Source: Apoderus coryli (lineage: Eukaryota; Arthropoda; Insecta; Coleoptera; Attelabidae). Taken from it: a DNA stretch of 64,000 nt. The notes below the pieces were generated by a model. The model saw only the letters and a program-made list of their open reading frames with translations. It was not told where the DNA came from and searched no databases. The DNA is taken from positions 2,418,001 through 2,482,000 of the forward strand of contig OU452210.1 in the NCBI GenBank assembly GCA_911728435.2, given 5' to 3'. Shown in pieces: positions 26,245-37,800 of this stretch. How positions within the stretch are numbered: the first letter of the stretch is position 1; each line of letters begins with the position of its first letter. A program made the position numbers and the translations under genes.

Positions 26245-27290
26245 GTTATTTTGATTAATAATAATAATATAATAAATGACTTTATTGAGAACTTAGAAAA
26301 GTTACACAAAAGACGAAGTCGATGCACAGCCTCCTAGCTTAACATATTAACAATACTAAAGATAACTGCATAATAATAACAACAACAAAAACCCTGATAC
26401 ATAAAAAAAAGGCAATGATTCCTGGATGCCCTGCGGCACTACGTAATGTCCTGGGCCCAGACACTGCCGTTCCCAAAATGACAACCTGACTTCTATCATT
26501 CACATATGTTCCGAGTAGAGACACAGCAGACTCCCCAAAGCCCAGGTAACCAACAATGGCCAGCAACAAACCATGACCAATGCGGTCAAATGCCCCTTGC
26601 GTAGTCCAACAGCAGCAATGCAGTCAATCGACCCTGATCTACCGCCCCCAATGCATCATCCAGTATTTTAAGTCATGTCGTGGAGCAACTGTGACCCTGA
26701 CGGAACCCAGACTGGACCTCCGACAACAACCCATGCCCATCAAGATATGTTTTCATTTCTCTCAATAACCTTGGAGATCGCTGGGAGTATATTAATCGGT
26801 CTATAAGATCCTTAAATGTTGATGGAGTTTTAGTTTTGGGATTGGAATGACATTGGCTTCTTTCCAACATGTTGGGAAGTTCCTCGTTTCTATATAGTAA
26901 TTAACTAGATGCTGTATAAAGGGCATTATAAACGGACAACTACTACTACTAGCATATCAATACTGATCATGTCACTGCCTACAGCATTTGACTTAATCCC
27001 AAGCAATGCATCAAGTATCTCCCCATGATCCACCATTGTAAATTCAAAGTTAATATCAGGCCTAATTTTATTACCTAAGTAAAAATTGATCGTTCCTGGG
27101 TCCGGATTGTTGGTAGAAGTGGCCACAAAAAAAATCATTAATATTATCAACATCATGAATAAAAGACGGTATTGTGATATTTTCCCTTGCATAAATGTTT
27201 AGATCTCGTAATAATTTCCAATTTTGTTTAGAAGAATTTCCGCGGACTTTAGTTTCCAAATATAGTTTTTTCTCCCTTTTCACCTCAGAC
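26245..27290 (-). pseudogene. non-LTR retrotransposon reverse transcriptase relic
   Basis: Minus-strand pieces in order are a linker before the RT (27,071-27,283, with KLYLETKVRGNSS and PDPG nearby), RT fingers/palm (26,673-26,870: PKTKTPSTFKDL, then SEVQSGFRQGHSCSTT) and a later RT piece (26,339-26,569: GHGLLLAIVGYLGFGE, then DRSQVVILG). Frames change between pieces, and the YADD box plus everything downstream is missing. The 3' end at about 26,250-26,275 is a TAA/AAT-type tail, as in several arthropod LINE clades. The motifs fit the Jockey/R1/CR1 group; the clade is not assigned. It is a truncated, dead copy. Confidence 0.8.
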
Positions 27291-27600
27291 GACAGACGAA
27301 TCTGACATGTTTAGCATTTAATATTAACTAAATTAAAAATAAAGCCTTTAGATTTCGAGTGTCGTACAAATATGATTTAATTTATTTACAAAGCAGGTGC
27401 ATCAAATCAATGGACGTACAGCAAGATAATTTTGAGTCTTATTTGGGCTTTTAAATTTGCAGTACACATAATACATATGTACCTATATGCTCGCGATTAT
27501 TGATTGAATACAGAACAATAAGCTCAATCTTTCATAATAATAATTTCCGGCGAACACAATTACGTAAAACAATTATTATAACCCAATGTAATAATCAGCT

Positions 27601-27860
27601 AACATTGGTTTAACGTACAAAAGTCATAGATTCATGTTTCTCGTTCGTAACATTAATAACCTTCAGACATCGGTTTAATGTACAAAAGTCATAGATTAAT
27701 GTTCATCGTTCGTAACATTAATAACCAGCTAACATCGGTTTTACGTATTGGAGACATAAACTAATCTTCATCGTTCGTAACATTAACAACCTGGTAACAT
27801 CGTTTTAACGTACAGGAGTTATGAATTAATGTCCATCATTCGTAAGATCAATAACCGGCG
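27601..27860. repeat. four ~65-bp tandem repeats inside the CACTGAA element
   Basis: Units begin at 27,601, 27,665, 27,731 and 27,796 (spacing 64, 66 and 65 bp) and share AACATCGGTTTAACGTACA and TTCATCGTTCGTAACATTAA. They differ by substitutions and single-base indels. They sit near the right end of the element, where subterminal transposase-binding repeats are often found; that role is inference. Confidence 0.85.
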
Positions 27861-28039
27861 AGCATAAATTTATGTTCTTTATTTATTAATTCAACGTACA
27901 GAATGCGCTACCGAATTTATGTACGAACGTTCATTGTATTAATGTCACCCATCATCGGCTCAAATTTAATGTTGACGTTCATTGATTTGAAGCACTTTTT
28001 TATTAATATCACGTACCTTTTCGGTTCAGTGCATCCAAC

Positions 28040-30140
28040 GGTATTAAGTAATAACTCTCAAGTTAGCAGAGTAGGGTGAGTCCTATAAAGAGAGTTTTGG
28101 TCAATACCGCGAGTTAATTAAAATATTTTTATTAGCACAACAATTGATATTCCCTTTATAAATGTATGGTGATCTGCTAACTGTTCAATTGATTAATTGA
28201 AATTCTTCTATATTGTTTAAACTATTATTTTTTTGTGAAGTTCCATCTTGAATATTTGTTGTCAGTTTTTTACAATTTCTTGAATTTTTACTATAAAAAA
28301 ACTTATAAACTGCTTTTCAGCAACTCTCTCAGATTCAATCTCGAAACACTACTATTATAACGTTACCAAATCCAGAGTAATGTACAATACGGAACAGTAG
28401 TAACAGAATACAACAGTTGGGGATATTCGCGATACATTTGAAAAATATCACCAACTAATTCAATATGGTTATTATACAACTATATATTAATTTACCAAAG
28501 TAAGGATCTGCGTATACAAAATTATTTCTCTTATAATATTGTGCGGAATAATAATGATCTGATTGATGAAAATAGTGCTTAAAGCTCATATCAGTTAAAC
28601 CGCATACATCACGAAAAAGAAAATACACACTGCTTTTAAGTAGGTGTCTCTTAAAAGCATACATAAATCTGTAGCTCAAAATAAGTGCCAACGATGGGAA
28701 ACTTTACTGTTTCAGAAATAACAATATCTTAACACCAGTAGTATACGTTTTGATTTATTACCACTAAATTTTACTACCTAAAACTTTAGTCATATTGCTA
28801 TATCTAAAACATATGGTACATCACCATTGTCTTATCCTCCAACGACACAAAAATCATAATTATTGTTTTCGAGAATTTATAAAAGTAACTTTAATATTTC
28901 TCATGGGAATGACTAACGGGTACAGTGAAATAGAAGTGAGGTAAATTGATTTTTGGATGGACGAGGTCAGTTAGCCTGATGTTAAATTACAAGTGACACA
29001 AAGTGGGAAAGGGACGGAGAGGACATTGTAAACTAAATACGTATTTTATTTAGATAAAACATTTAAGTAATTCTATTTCTCTAAACGGATAATGCAATTC
29101 ACTAACCAATGGTAAAAATGATAATCTCACTACCTTGCGAATCCAACAAATGTCTGTCTGGTGCATAATCATGTAATATTTGAGTACTTTTAATGTTGTT
29201 CCGACAAAACACTTTCCGATGCTAATGCCTGTCATAAATTTAAATCTCTGATATATTGATAATAATTGTGTAGTAATACTACAGCAGTAAGGCTTGTGTT
29301 AAAGGTAGAGGGTGTTTGTAACACAAACATCTTTCAACCCCTCAAAACAATTTATCTTGTTATCATCACATTTTGAGAGAAGGGAACACGTAAAATTTCT
29401 AGAGTTTGCCACTGATAACGAACGAAAAAGTTCAATTTTTTTATGGCCCAATCCTTACGCAACCCCAAACATAAACTTTAATGTACATGATATTCATACA
29501 TAAAATTGTTTAATATCAGATGACAGCTTATTGAAACTTTTAACACAAGGAATTATTGTCATAAATTTTCGCTGAATAGGTTTTATGGAAATTCTATTTA
29601 AAATGTTATTTAAAATTGTTTTGTCCTATAAGAACTGTATCAAATAAAATTTGCATACTCGAATTAGATTCCTTCTTCTCAAAGGCAAATGTGGAAATCC
29701 TAACTAATGTTTAAGTTGAAATAAAATGTTTGATCCTCACAGTTAAATGATATAATCAATAAGGATTCGAGCAATCTTTGTCGTTAAATTTCTATTAGAT
29801 TTTTTTATCTACTTACAGAGACAATAGTTCGTCTCAATTATCGAAAAGTGTTTATTTAAAACTGCTATCTTTTATAACATCTTAAAATCCAAGTCTCCAA
29901 CGTACTTACACAGTAGTAAGTAGTAAGAAATAACAATCCCTACTCATAAGAAAGCTATTCTCAAACCATTGGTTTAATAACATTGCTTCAATAATTAACA
30001 GGTTTCAAATTGGGGATTTTTCATTGCCATGTCAGAATAAAATAAAATCGTATTTGTTGCAACGATCAATTGAACAATTATTAATATTGTATAAAAATTA
30101 GTGATATTATGTTTTCATGGTGCTGTGTTGTCCCGAGCTA
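28040..30140. other. AT-rich non-coding stretch
   Basis: No supported gene, RNA or clear element boundary seen. Confidence 0.5.
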
Positions 30141-30153
30141 GGGTAAGTATTGT

Positions 30154-33000
30154 CAAAGATTAATCTACACAATAGATAGTCAGCGTATATGGGAAATAAA
30201 ACAAAAATTGAAACTGTCTCGACACGAGCTACATCTATTAGAAAAACATGCAACCATGGAAATTGTAGATGGCGTTATATGTATTGTGTTGAAATAAAAT
30301 AATCATATGGGCAATGTTAGAGAAGGACGAGTATACTTTCCCCTACGAGGTGGGAGTTTGTTTTTATATTATAGGTATCATATATGTACTACTGTATTAT
30401 ATGGTATACGTATACCTATCTACGCAAAGATTAATGTGTATGGACGAAAATAAAAGAAATTACTATAATAGTATAAATATACAGGGCTGGTTTATTAAAT
30501 GTTTTAGACAATAATTTTAAATGACTAAAATAATATTATTTTAGTCATTTAATTTTAAATTTCGGATATAAGGATGCATCAAAAAGTTATATTTAAATTA
30601 ACGAAATTTGGCGTTATAGATAAGACTTCCGGTTATTACCTGATTCAGTTTTAAGGATCAAACTCAAACAGCAGATTCAACTTGTCGTTAACATTATGAA
30701 AAAATAAATCTCAGAGGCGGGTAAATTAAAGGGGCATACAGGCGTGAAATGCTACCCTAACTTTTTTATGCACATTTTTTGCGTGTGTTTCAATTCGGAG
30801 ATGTAAAATCTAACAAATTATATACGTAATAAATGTATCCTTCTGTGATATTGATAGAAAGTCATCGTTATCGCGTAATATCGATTTTAAGAAATGTTAA
30901 TATTAAAAAGGCTGTGCTTTTTACAAGTTGCTGAAGTAAATAAGGTTTGAAATTTCCAGCATGACAATAATTATTTAAAAAAATACGGTTTCGAAATGCA
31001 GGATGTAAAAAATTAGAATTTTTAATCTGTTTTTAATGAAAATTTAAATCTATTGAGAAATATGGTTCAGGGTTTTTGTGAAATGTATTTTACTCCAAAG
31101 ATTCTACTCATCGATTATAACCGAATTAATTTACTCAAAAATATCTATACTAGTAAAATAACACAATTATCACAATTAGGTTCAAATTCTGCAACGCCGA
31201 ATTGAAAAAAAACTTACAGTCTCCCTAATATTGGTTTTTGTGCAATGATCATAAAACTTTAAAAAACTAACGATTTATGTAGATTGTATTGTTAACACGT
31301 TTCGTAAAAAGCTTTAAAAACCCACCAACAGGGTGTTAAAAGTATCACGACAATAACTTTTTTCATGTTTTAACAAGTACAATCGTCTGCTTCAGATTGA
31401 TCCTTAAAAACTGAATAACAGTTTCTCTATATAAAAAAATAAAACTCGTAAATATCATCCCCAAACATTTAATTTGATTACAATTACATAACACCATATT
31501 TGAAAGTAAATAAAAAAAAACAGCATTACCTAGTTTGACAGATTTGCAAATTGCAAATCAAAGTATCTATGTATACAGGGTGTTGCATAAGTACTTGTAC
31601 AAACTTTAAAGGGTGATTCTTTGACTAATTTTAAGATACAAATTTCATATGTACATGGGTCCGCTACGGCTTGGTTTTCGAGATACAGGTAGTTCAAAAA
31701 GAATATTATATTTAGGATTATATGCTTGTTCAATAGCATCGCAATTTGGTGCAATTCGGGATACAGGTGTATTGATGACACCAGAGCTGTCAAAAGAACT
31801 AATAAAAACGAAAAATAACAAAATACAAATATCATTCAAAAGACAACAATGCACATAATAGTCGGTACCAAGCCAAATAGGTAGTAGGTAAATATAGATT
31901 TATTTTGTTTCGGGCTTGGGCTTGGCACCGACTTATTGTAATCAAAACTACCCACCAAACGGATACATTTAATTTTACGCAGATGCTCAAAATGTTAACT
32001 TTCTTTCATTAATAGAGACCTGTGAAGTGAGCTTACCTCTTACGCCCACGTATTAAGTACTAAGTTTCAGTTATCAGTTATAATTTTTTATTTTCCAAGA
32101 AAGCGAAACGAGATATTTAAAACGGCATTGCGCCGCCCTCATGTATACCTCCGGGGGCGGCATCGAAAATCGCTACACGTCACAAACTTGTAAATGCTTA
32201 GAACTACCTCTATATCAAATTTCTATTTTCTATCTTTTTTGTTTCATACTCAAAGCCCTATTCCTACCGAACTTATTATTTACCCGAAGAAACATTAAAA
32301 AGAAGTAAAATTTAAGTACCTAAACCGATAAAGTGGAACTTATACCTGATGAAGAGACAGACTATTATAATAGGTATACCTAATATAATATAGGTAGCAC
32401 TGATAATTTTTTTATTATAGGTATTATAAGATCTACAACAATCTTGTTACATCTTTTCCACATTGTCTACGTGAAATATTTAGTCAAAAGTATGTTTCTA
32501 TCTAAAAGCTTTTCATTTAACGATTGTTCGCCACTGATCATGGGACTGGTCTAGTCTTGAAACATGTATGACATGGATTAAATATTATTATATTAAATTT
32601 AATTCATAGAGATTAGGCTTTTATTTCAATACTGTACTTGTAATAAATCACCCTGTGTGTTTCTTTTACCGACGAATTGGCAACAGCACGACACACACCA
32701 CATTCGCTTGTTTTTTTTTCTACCCTCCCTGCGTATCCCCTCCAGATTAATACAGAATTTCATCAATTTCTCTCTCTGACAATACAGCATTGCCGGTGCA
32801 TATCTGTTGCAAATGATCTAAATAATTGTTATACGTTGCGTTTTGTTTTTGATATTAATAAACTACAAAACGGTTTCTGCCTGTGACAATACTGCTCTAT
32901 GCTTTACACGCTAGTCTACGCCACGTAGTGGCAGGCATACTTAGAGATGTTCTGATTTTAATGCATTGGGCTGACTATCTATTGTGTAGATTAATCTTTG
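30154..33000. mobile_element. 2,847-bp TIR element with 31-bp perfect ends and 7-bp target duplication
   Basis: Positions 30,154-30,184 (starting CAAAGATTAATCTACACAAT) are the exact reverse complement of 32,970-33,000. GTATTGT flanks both sides (30,147-30,153 and 33,001-33,007). The outer flanks join into a copy of the 3.2-kb repeat, whose other copy reads GGTAAGTATTGTGAATGCGC without interruption, confirming the boundaries. Inside, the longest frames are about 100 codons with no transposase motif, so the element is non-autonomous or decayed. It contains another tACAGGGTGT end at 31,574. The 31-bp TIR, CA start and total length recall P elements, but those make 8-bp duplications, so the superfamily is open. 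Confidence 0.88.
31574..31660. repeat. orphan MITE end (tACAGGGTGTTGC type)
   Basis: TACAGGGTGTTGCATAAGTA opens a stretch with typical insect MITE wording. No matching opposite end is visible nearby, so this looks like a truncated copy nested in the 30.15-33.00 kb element. Confidence 0.45.
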
Positions 33001-33196
33001 GTATTGTGAACGCGCTAAACAAAAATTTGAGATAAATACGGATATAACCATTTTGAAGTTCCACGAGACGAATAAGACCATTTGCAAGTATGTTTGTCTG
33101 TATGTCTTCCACTATAGCGCCTAAACGCTTCAATCAATTGAGCAAAATTTTGGTATATGAGTTTGGGGCCATCGTAGGGTAAACCCATTGGTTGTA
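33001..33196 (+). repeat. dispersed repeat, copy B (right part, split by insertion)
   Basis: From GTATTGTGAACGCGCTAAAC to GTTTGGGGCCATC this matches copy A at about 3,193-3,350, including TATAGCGCCTAAACGCTTCAA and GGTATATGAGTTTGGGGC. Its left part (30,131-30,153) is 2.85 kb away because the TIR element landed within it. Confidence 0.75.
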
Positions 33197-33612
33197 AGAT
33201 TGTCTATCGTGGATATATGATTGGTTCAACAGGAGAACAGTCAAATCACAAACAAGGTTAGGAAGTTTTCTAATCAAGAGTGTATTTACCCAATTGGAAA
33301 TCAGTCTGTTTTAGACGTTCCGGAGTCCAGCTTAAAAGTATGTATTCATTAATATAAAAAGCTGAAATATGAAGTACATTAAAGAAAAAAGATTTACTAT
33401 GCTTCTCGTGTATATTTTTAGTATTTTTAAAAGTTGGCCAAATATATGCTTTATATACGAGTCATATGCTTAAATTATAGACCAAAAATGAAAAATATAT
33501 TACACGAGGAGCATAGATTAACCCTTTTTCTTTCCAAAAATATAAAATTTATGTGTCCAGAAAAATATTTTAATTCAATATGCTATTGCTAGATGGAGGG
33601 ATTATTATTATC
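33197..33612. other. non-coding stretch upstream of the BEL element
   Basis: No gene or element boundary seen. The last five bases before the LTR region (TTATC, 33,613-33,617) are the left target-site duplication. Confidence 0.55.
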
Positions 33613-33617
33613 TTATC

Positions 33618-34178
33618 TGTTGCGTCCACAGCTATTTTTGTGTATTATTATATTTCCTAATTACTTAAATATTCCAATGACTAAATGCTCTTGTCAGTTA
33701 GTTTAATTACTTAAATTTCTTGATGTGTCGTTGTGCCGTGTAAATAAGCCTTAAGAACTTTACTTATCGCGCACGCGTACCGCGAGAGACATTTGTTCAT
33801 ATTTTTAAACATTCTAAAAACAACCGCTGAACCGTTAGCACCCGCTGCTTTGTTTTTTACCTTAAAGGTTTTCATTGTTCGTTAAGTTAATTGAACTACA
33901 TAAGTATTATAATCGCAAACTGTGTTGTATATCTATGTGTATGTGATTTGGACTGTGGTTTTTTTGGAGTGGAAAGTGGAGAAAAGGCTGGCCAGCATAT
34001 CACACCATACGATAAAGCCGCAACGTGAGTACTTATTCTATTAAGTAGGTTTTTTAAGGCTTACGTTCTACCCCCGTTCTGCCCAGGTCCATTATTGAAA
34101 TCTCACGAGCAGTTATCAAACATAAAAAAAAATAAATACAATTGTGTAATTGCCCGATTGAAGGGTAATTACTCAACA
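33618..34178 (+). mobile_element. 5' LTR of BEL/Pao retrotransposon
   Basis: 561 bp, starting TGTTGCG and ending CAACA. By eye it matches the 3' LTR (40,044-40,605) throughout except for one base in an A run (9 versus 10 A). It would carry the promoter and polyadenylation signals. A strong 5' splice-site match (CAAC|GTGAGT, cut after 34,024) lies inside it. TTATC at 33,613-33,617 is the target-site duplication. Confidence 0.95.
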
Positions 34179-34890
34179 TTTCTGGTCCTTTGTCGAGCCG
34201 GATTTAGGCAGAGCATTTAGTATTTCATTGTTTTCTTCTACCTAGTTAATATTAATTTCATATAATTATAATTTTCGCCATTTAAAAGTATATTATAAAT
34301 TCGTATGTGCATAAAAAATCAGCTGTGGATAGATATTTACTATTGCTTATCTCCAACTTTAGTCCAACTCAAATTTGTTCTATTATCTTGTTAGGTACCT
34401 ATGATATTTAAATTTATTTATTTTGAATAGGTAAAATAATATATTAAGGTGTGTACACATATATGCTCTTGTTTGCGATTAACGCTTTTTGATTTAACGG
34501 TTCAATTTAAATTTATATTTTATTCTGGCATCGCTATAAATTTAAATTTACCAATTTTTAACTTCTTGAGAAGTTCATCGCCATTTTCAAAATCTATCGC
34601 TTCAATTTGAATTTCCTCGATTGATTTGAGATTGTCTCTAGATTTCTTTGATTGTCATTTTGTTATATTGTAATTTTTATGTGTTTTGGCTATTCGATTA
34701 ATTTAAATTTATAATTTCATTTAATTTCAACCGCATAAATTTAAATTAATATTTACACACTAATTTCTTTGGTTTTCGTGATTCTGAGGATCGCTGTGCT
34801 TAAGTGTGTTACCTTGAACTTTGTTTTACATAGTCTCATACCGCTTGCTTGCTTTTCCTTGTTATTTATTTATAACTAACTCATATTTAG
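34025..34890 (+). other. possible leader intron of the BEL element
   Basis: A consensus donor (AAC|GTGAGT) in the 5' LTR and a strong acceptor directly before the Gag-Pol ATG. The acceptor has branch-point-like TAACTAAC at about 34,873-34,880 and TATTTAG ending at 34,890, with the ATG at 34,892. Removing the 866 bp would delete the primer site and several upstream ATGs and place the Gag-Pol start next to the LTR leader. Splice sites are seen; use is inference. Confidence 0.4.
34183..34205 (+). promoter_or_regulatory. primer binding site, tRNA-Tyr-like with 3-nt insertion
   Basis: Four bases after the LTR, TGGTCCTT then TGT then CGAGCCGGATTT. Without the TGT this is the complement of the 3' end of insect tRNA-Tyr including CCA (tRNA sequence recalled from memory). 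It would prime minus-strand synthesis. The 3-nt interruption would bulge in the hybrid. Confidence 0.65.
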
Positions 34891-34891
34891 T

Positions 34892-37800
34892 ATGGCTGAG
34901 AAACGTCAGCGATATAGGGCATATCGTCAGACCCAGATAAATCGCCTCAATGACATTTTCGAGGTTTCTCAACGGATTAGTGATAATCCTGAGCTTATTC
35001 CGTTGTTTAAGGAGTATGGCACGGAGTTGAATACGATAAAAGTGGCCTTTTATGAGGCGCATAATATAATTATAGGTGCTTTAGCAGCTGACGACGAATT
35101 TGAAGCAGAGGACGATATTCGGAAAGCATTTGATACCTCATTTTTTACAATCAAAAGTCGTCTTTCGAAATGCACTGCTTTGTCTGTTTCGTCCGAGGCA
35201 ACCACCTCTCGACTTGCTTTGCCCAACGTAGATATTCCGCCGTTTTCTGGTGATGTTCTAAAATTCGCAACCTTCATCGAGATTTTCGATTCTTATGTGG
35301 GTAAACACCCCACCCTCCCAGATGTCGACAAATTTGCGATTTTGATTTCTTCACTGAAGGGTCCTGCCTTACAGGCGATTCAACACATTCCTGTTAAAGG
35401 ATGTAATTATCAGACCGCTTACGATGCGTTATACAAATGCTTTAACAAACCGCGAGTTATCGCAATGTCTCACTGGTCTGCTATTATGGATGCACCAAAA
35501 CTCAAGTCTGACAATCCCATGGACTTAGCCGCTGTACTCACGACTTTCACTACTAATTTGGAGTCTTTGAAAACTCTAAAATACCCTGTCGCTCATTGGA
35601 ATTTAATTTTGGTTCATACCCTTATGAATAAGCTTGATGAAAAAACTCTCAATGACTTTAAAATTCATCACAATTCTGGTGAAGTTCCAATGTACGAAGG
35701 TTTGGTTGAGTTTTTATCGCGACGCAGTATTGCGCTAGATGATGGTCCATCTGCTAAATCTACCAGGGTGAACAAATTTCCAAAGCACACAACGGCTATG
35801 ATGGTTCAAGCTTCTGAGCCTCGTAAGTCTAGTTGCATTGTTTGTGCTTCCGAGCACGTAATATATAAGTGTCCTCAATTGCTTCAAATGACTCCTAATG
35901 AGAGATATCAAATTATCAAATCAAAAGGAGCGTGTATCAATTGTCTAAGTAGGGGACACTCTACTAAAAAATGCAAGAGTTCTCAATCTTGCTATAAAAG
36001 TTCCAGTAAACATCACACTCTTTTGCATTTTTCATCTCCAAATGCTGCAACAAGTAGCCGCAATCTCGAACCCGTGAGACAAACTTCAACCTCTTCTTCT
36101 CCACGGTATTCAAACGCCTCTACTTCCACTTCTGAGGACAGTTGTGCTGCTGTTCATACTGCCTTATCCAGTAACCCAATTAGTGTTCTCCTTGCGACCG
36201 CCAGAGTTGAGATTCAGGACGCTTGGGGTCAATTTCATAAAGTTCGTTGTCTGATTGACACGGGCAGTATGATTTCTCTTTTATCCTCAAGATGTGCTCA
36301 GCAATTAGGTTTAAAACCGTCTAAGTGCTCCGTTAGAATTCAGAGTGTTGATTCTTTAAATTCTTTTACAAATAAAAGTCAAGTGTCGCTTCTGCTTCGA
36401 TCTCTAACGTCACCTTCAACATTGTCTCTAACTGCTGTGGTAATTCATAAGGTTTGTGAGCGTCTACCCTATCAACATTTTGGTAGTGTGGCCTGGACCC
36501 ATATGTCTGGCTTGACCTTGGCGGACCCGAACTTTCGGGATACGGATGCTATCGATCTTCTTTTGGGAGCTGATGTCTTCCCGCAAATTTTGTTGGATGG
36601 TAGAGTTGCCGGTGAATCCGGTGAGCCAACAGCATTCAACACTATATTCGGACATGTTCTTTTAGGTAAATGCCAAGATGTTGCCGCTTCTGTTTCCTGC
36701 AATACCGCTTTATTTGTCTGTGCTTCAGGTCTGACTGCGTCTTTAGAAGATGAAGTTAAGAACCTTTGGGAGCTTGAAAATATCCCTGATTGCAACTATG
36801 TTAATCCCGCGGATAGTATGTGTGAATCCATATATGTCACGACAACTACTCGCTTGCCATCAGGTCGATTTGTGTTAAACTTACCCTTCAAAGAGGGTGT
36901 TCCTAATTTTCAAAATAGTCGTCGTCTAGCTGTTCAGAGATTTTATTCTCTTGAGCGGCGTCTGATGAAAACTCCAGAAGTTTATGAAAGTTATAAGCAT
37001 TTTATGAAAGAATATATTGATTTGGGTCATATGTCACAATCAGCTAGCAGTGAGTCACCTTCTTGTTATTATATTCCGCATCATTGTGTGTTGCGGCCTG
37101 ACAATTTGACTACTAAATTGCGTGTCGTTTTTGATGCTTCCGCAAAGCTTCCGGGTCAATTATCACTTAACGATCATTTACTAGTTGGATCCAAACTTCA
37201 AAAAGACATCATGTCACTGTTATTGAATTTTCGCCTTTACCCTTCTGTTTTTACTTGTGACATAAAAATGATGTATCGTCAGATTCTTATCGCCCCGCAT
37301 CACAGAGATTTTCAGCGCATTGTATGGCGTTTTGCAACTGACGAGCCTCTTCAGGATTTTGTTTTAAATACCGTAACATACGGTGTTTCCTCGTCACCCT
37401 TTCTTTCGCTCCGCACTCTGCAGCATTTGGCAGATTTACATGGTGACGAGTTTCCTAAAGCCCCAGCCATTCTTCGACATTCAGTCTATGTTGATGATAT
37501 TGTCGTTTCCTGTCCGAGTAAACAGGAAGCTCTCGATACAAAATCGCAACTTATCTCGCTTCTCAACTCTGGGGGATTTGAGTTGAGAAAGTGGTCGAGT
37601 AATGACCCATCTCTCCTTTCAGATCTGCTTGAATCGCACCTATCCCTTGATCCTCACACGTTTGATTTAAGCGAGAATGAGTCCCTTAAAGTGCTTGGGC
37701 TCAAGTGGGTTCCGCCCGCAGATACATTCCGATTTTCGATTTGCCCGCTTTCAGTGGAATGTACTAAACGACTTATTTTGTCTAATTTGGCTCGTATTTT

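Larger units (their letters stand above)
25302..28031. mobile_element. 2.73-kb composite element with CACTGAA termini
   Basis: The left end reads CACTGAAAAAAATATTGTACG and the right end, read inward, CACTGAACCGAAAAGGTACG. They share CACTGAA exactly and then GTACG at similar distance. The flanks are GATCCA (25,296-25,301) and CATCCA (28,032-28,037), a near-matching 6-bp target duplication. Inside lie an insect-type ORF fragment (25,973-26,206), a LINE relic on the minus strand (about 26,245-27,290) and ~65-bp tandem repeats (27,601-27,860). The short similar ends, target-site match and repeated subterminal DNA suggest a DNA transposon that received a LINE insertion. The superfamily is uncertain. 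Confidence 0.55.

Noticed and set aside
27601..27860. Regular ~65-bp repeats as a CRISPR-like array
   Set aside because: The whole unit repeats, with no distinct spacers; copies vary and the context is a eukaryotic transposon. These are ordinary tandem repeats.
30154..33000. Firm assignment of the TIR element to the P superfamily
   Set aside because: TIR length and CA start fit, but the target duplication is 7 bp rather than 8 and no transposase remains.
36464..36795. Minus-strand open frames opposite the BEL polyprotein (also 35,050-35,277)
   Set aside because: They are shadows of the strongly coding plus strand and have no motifs.
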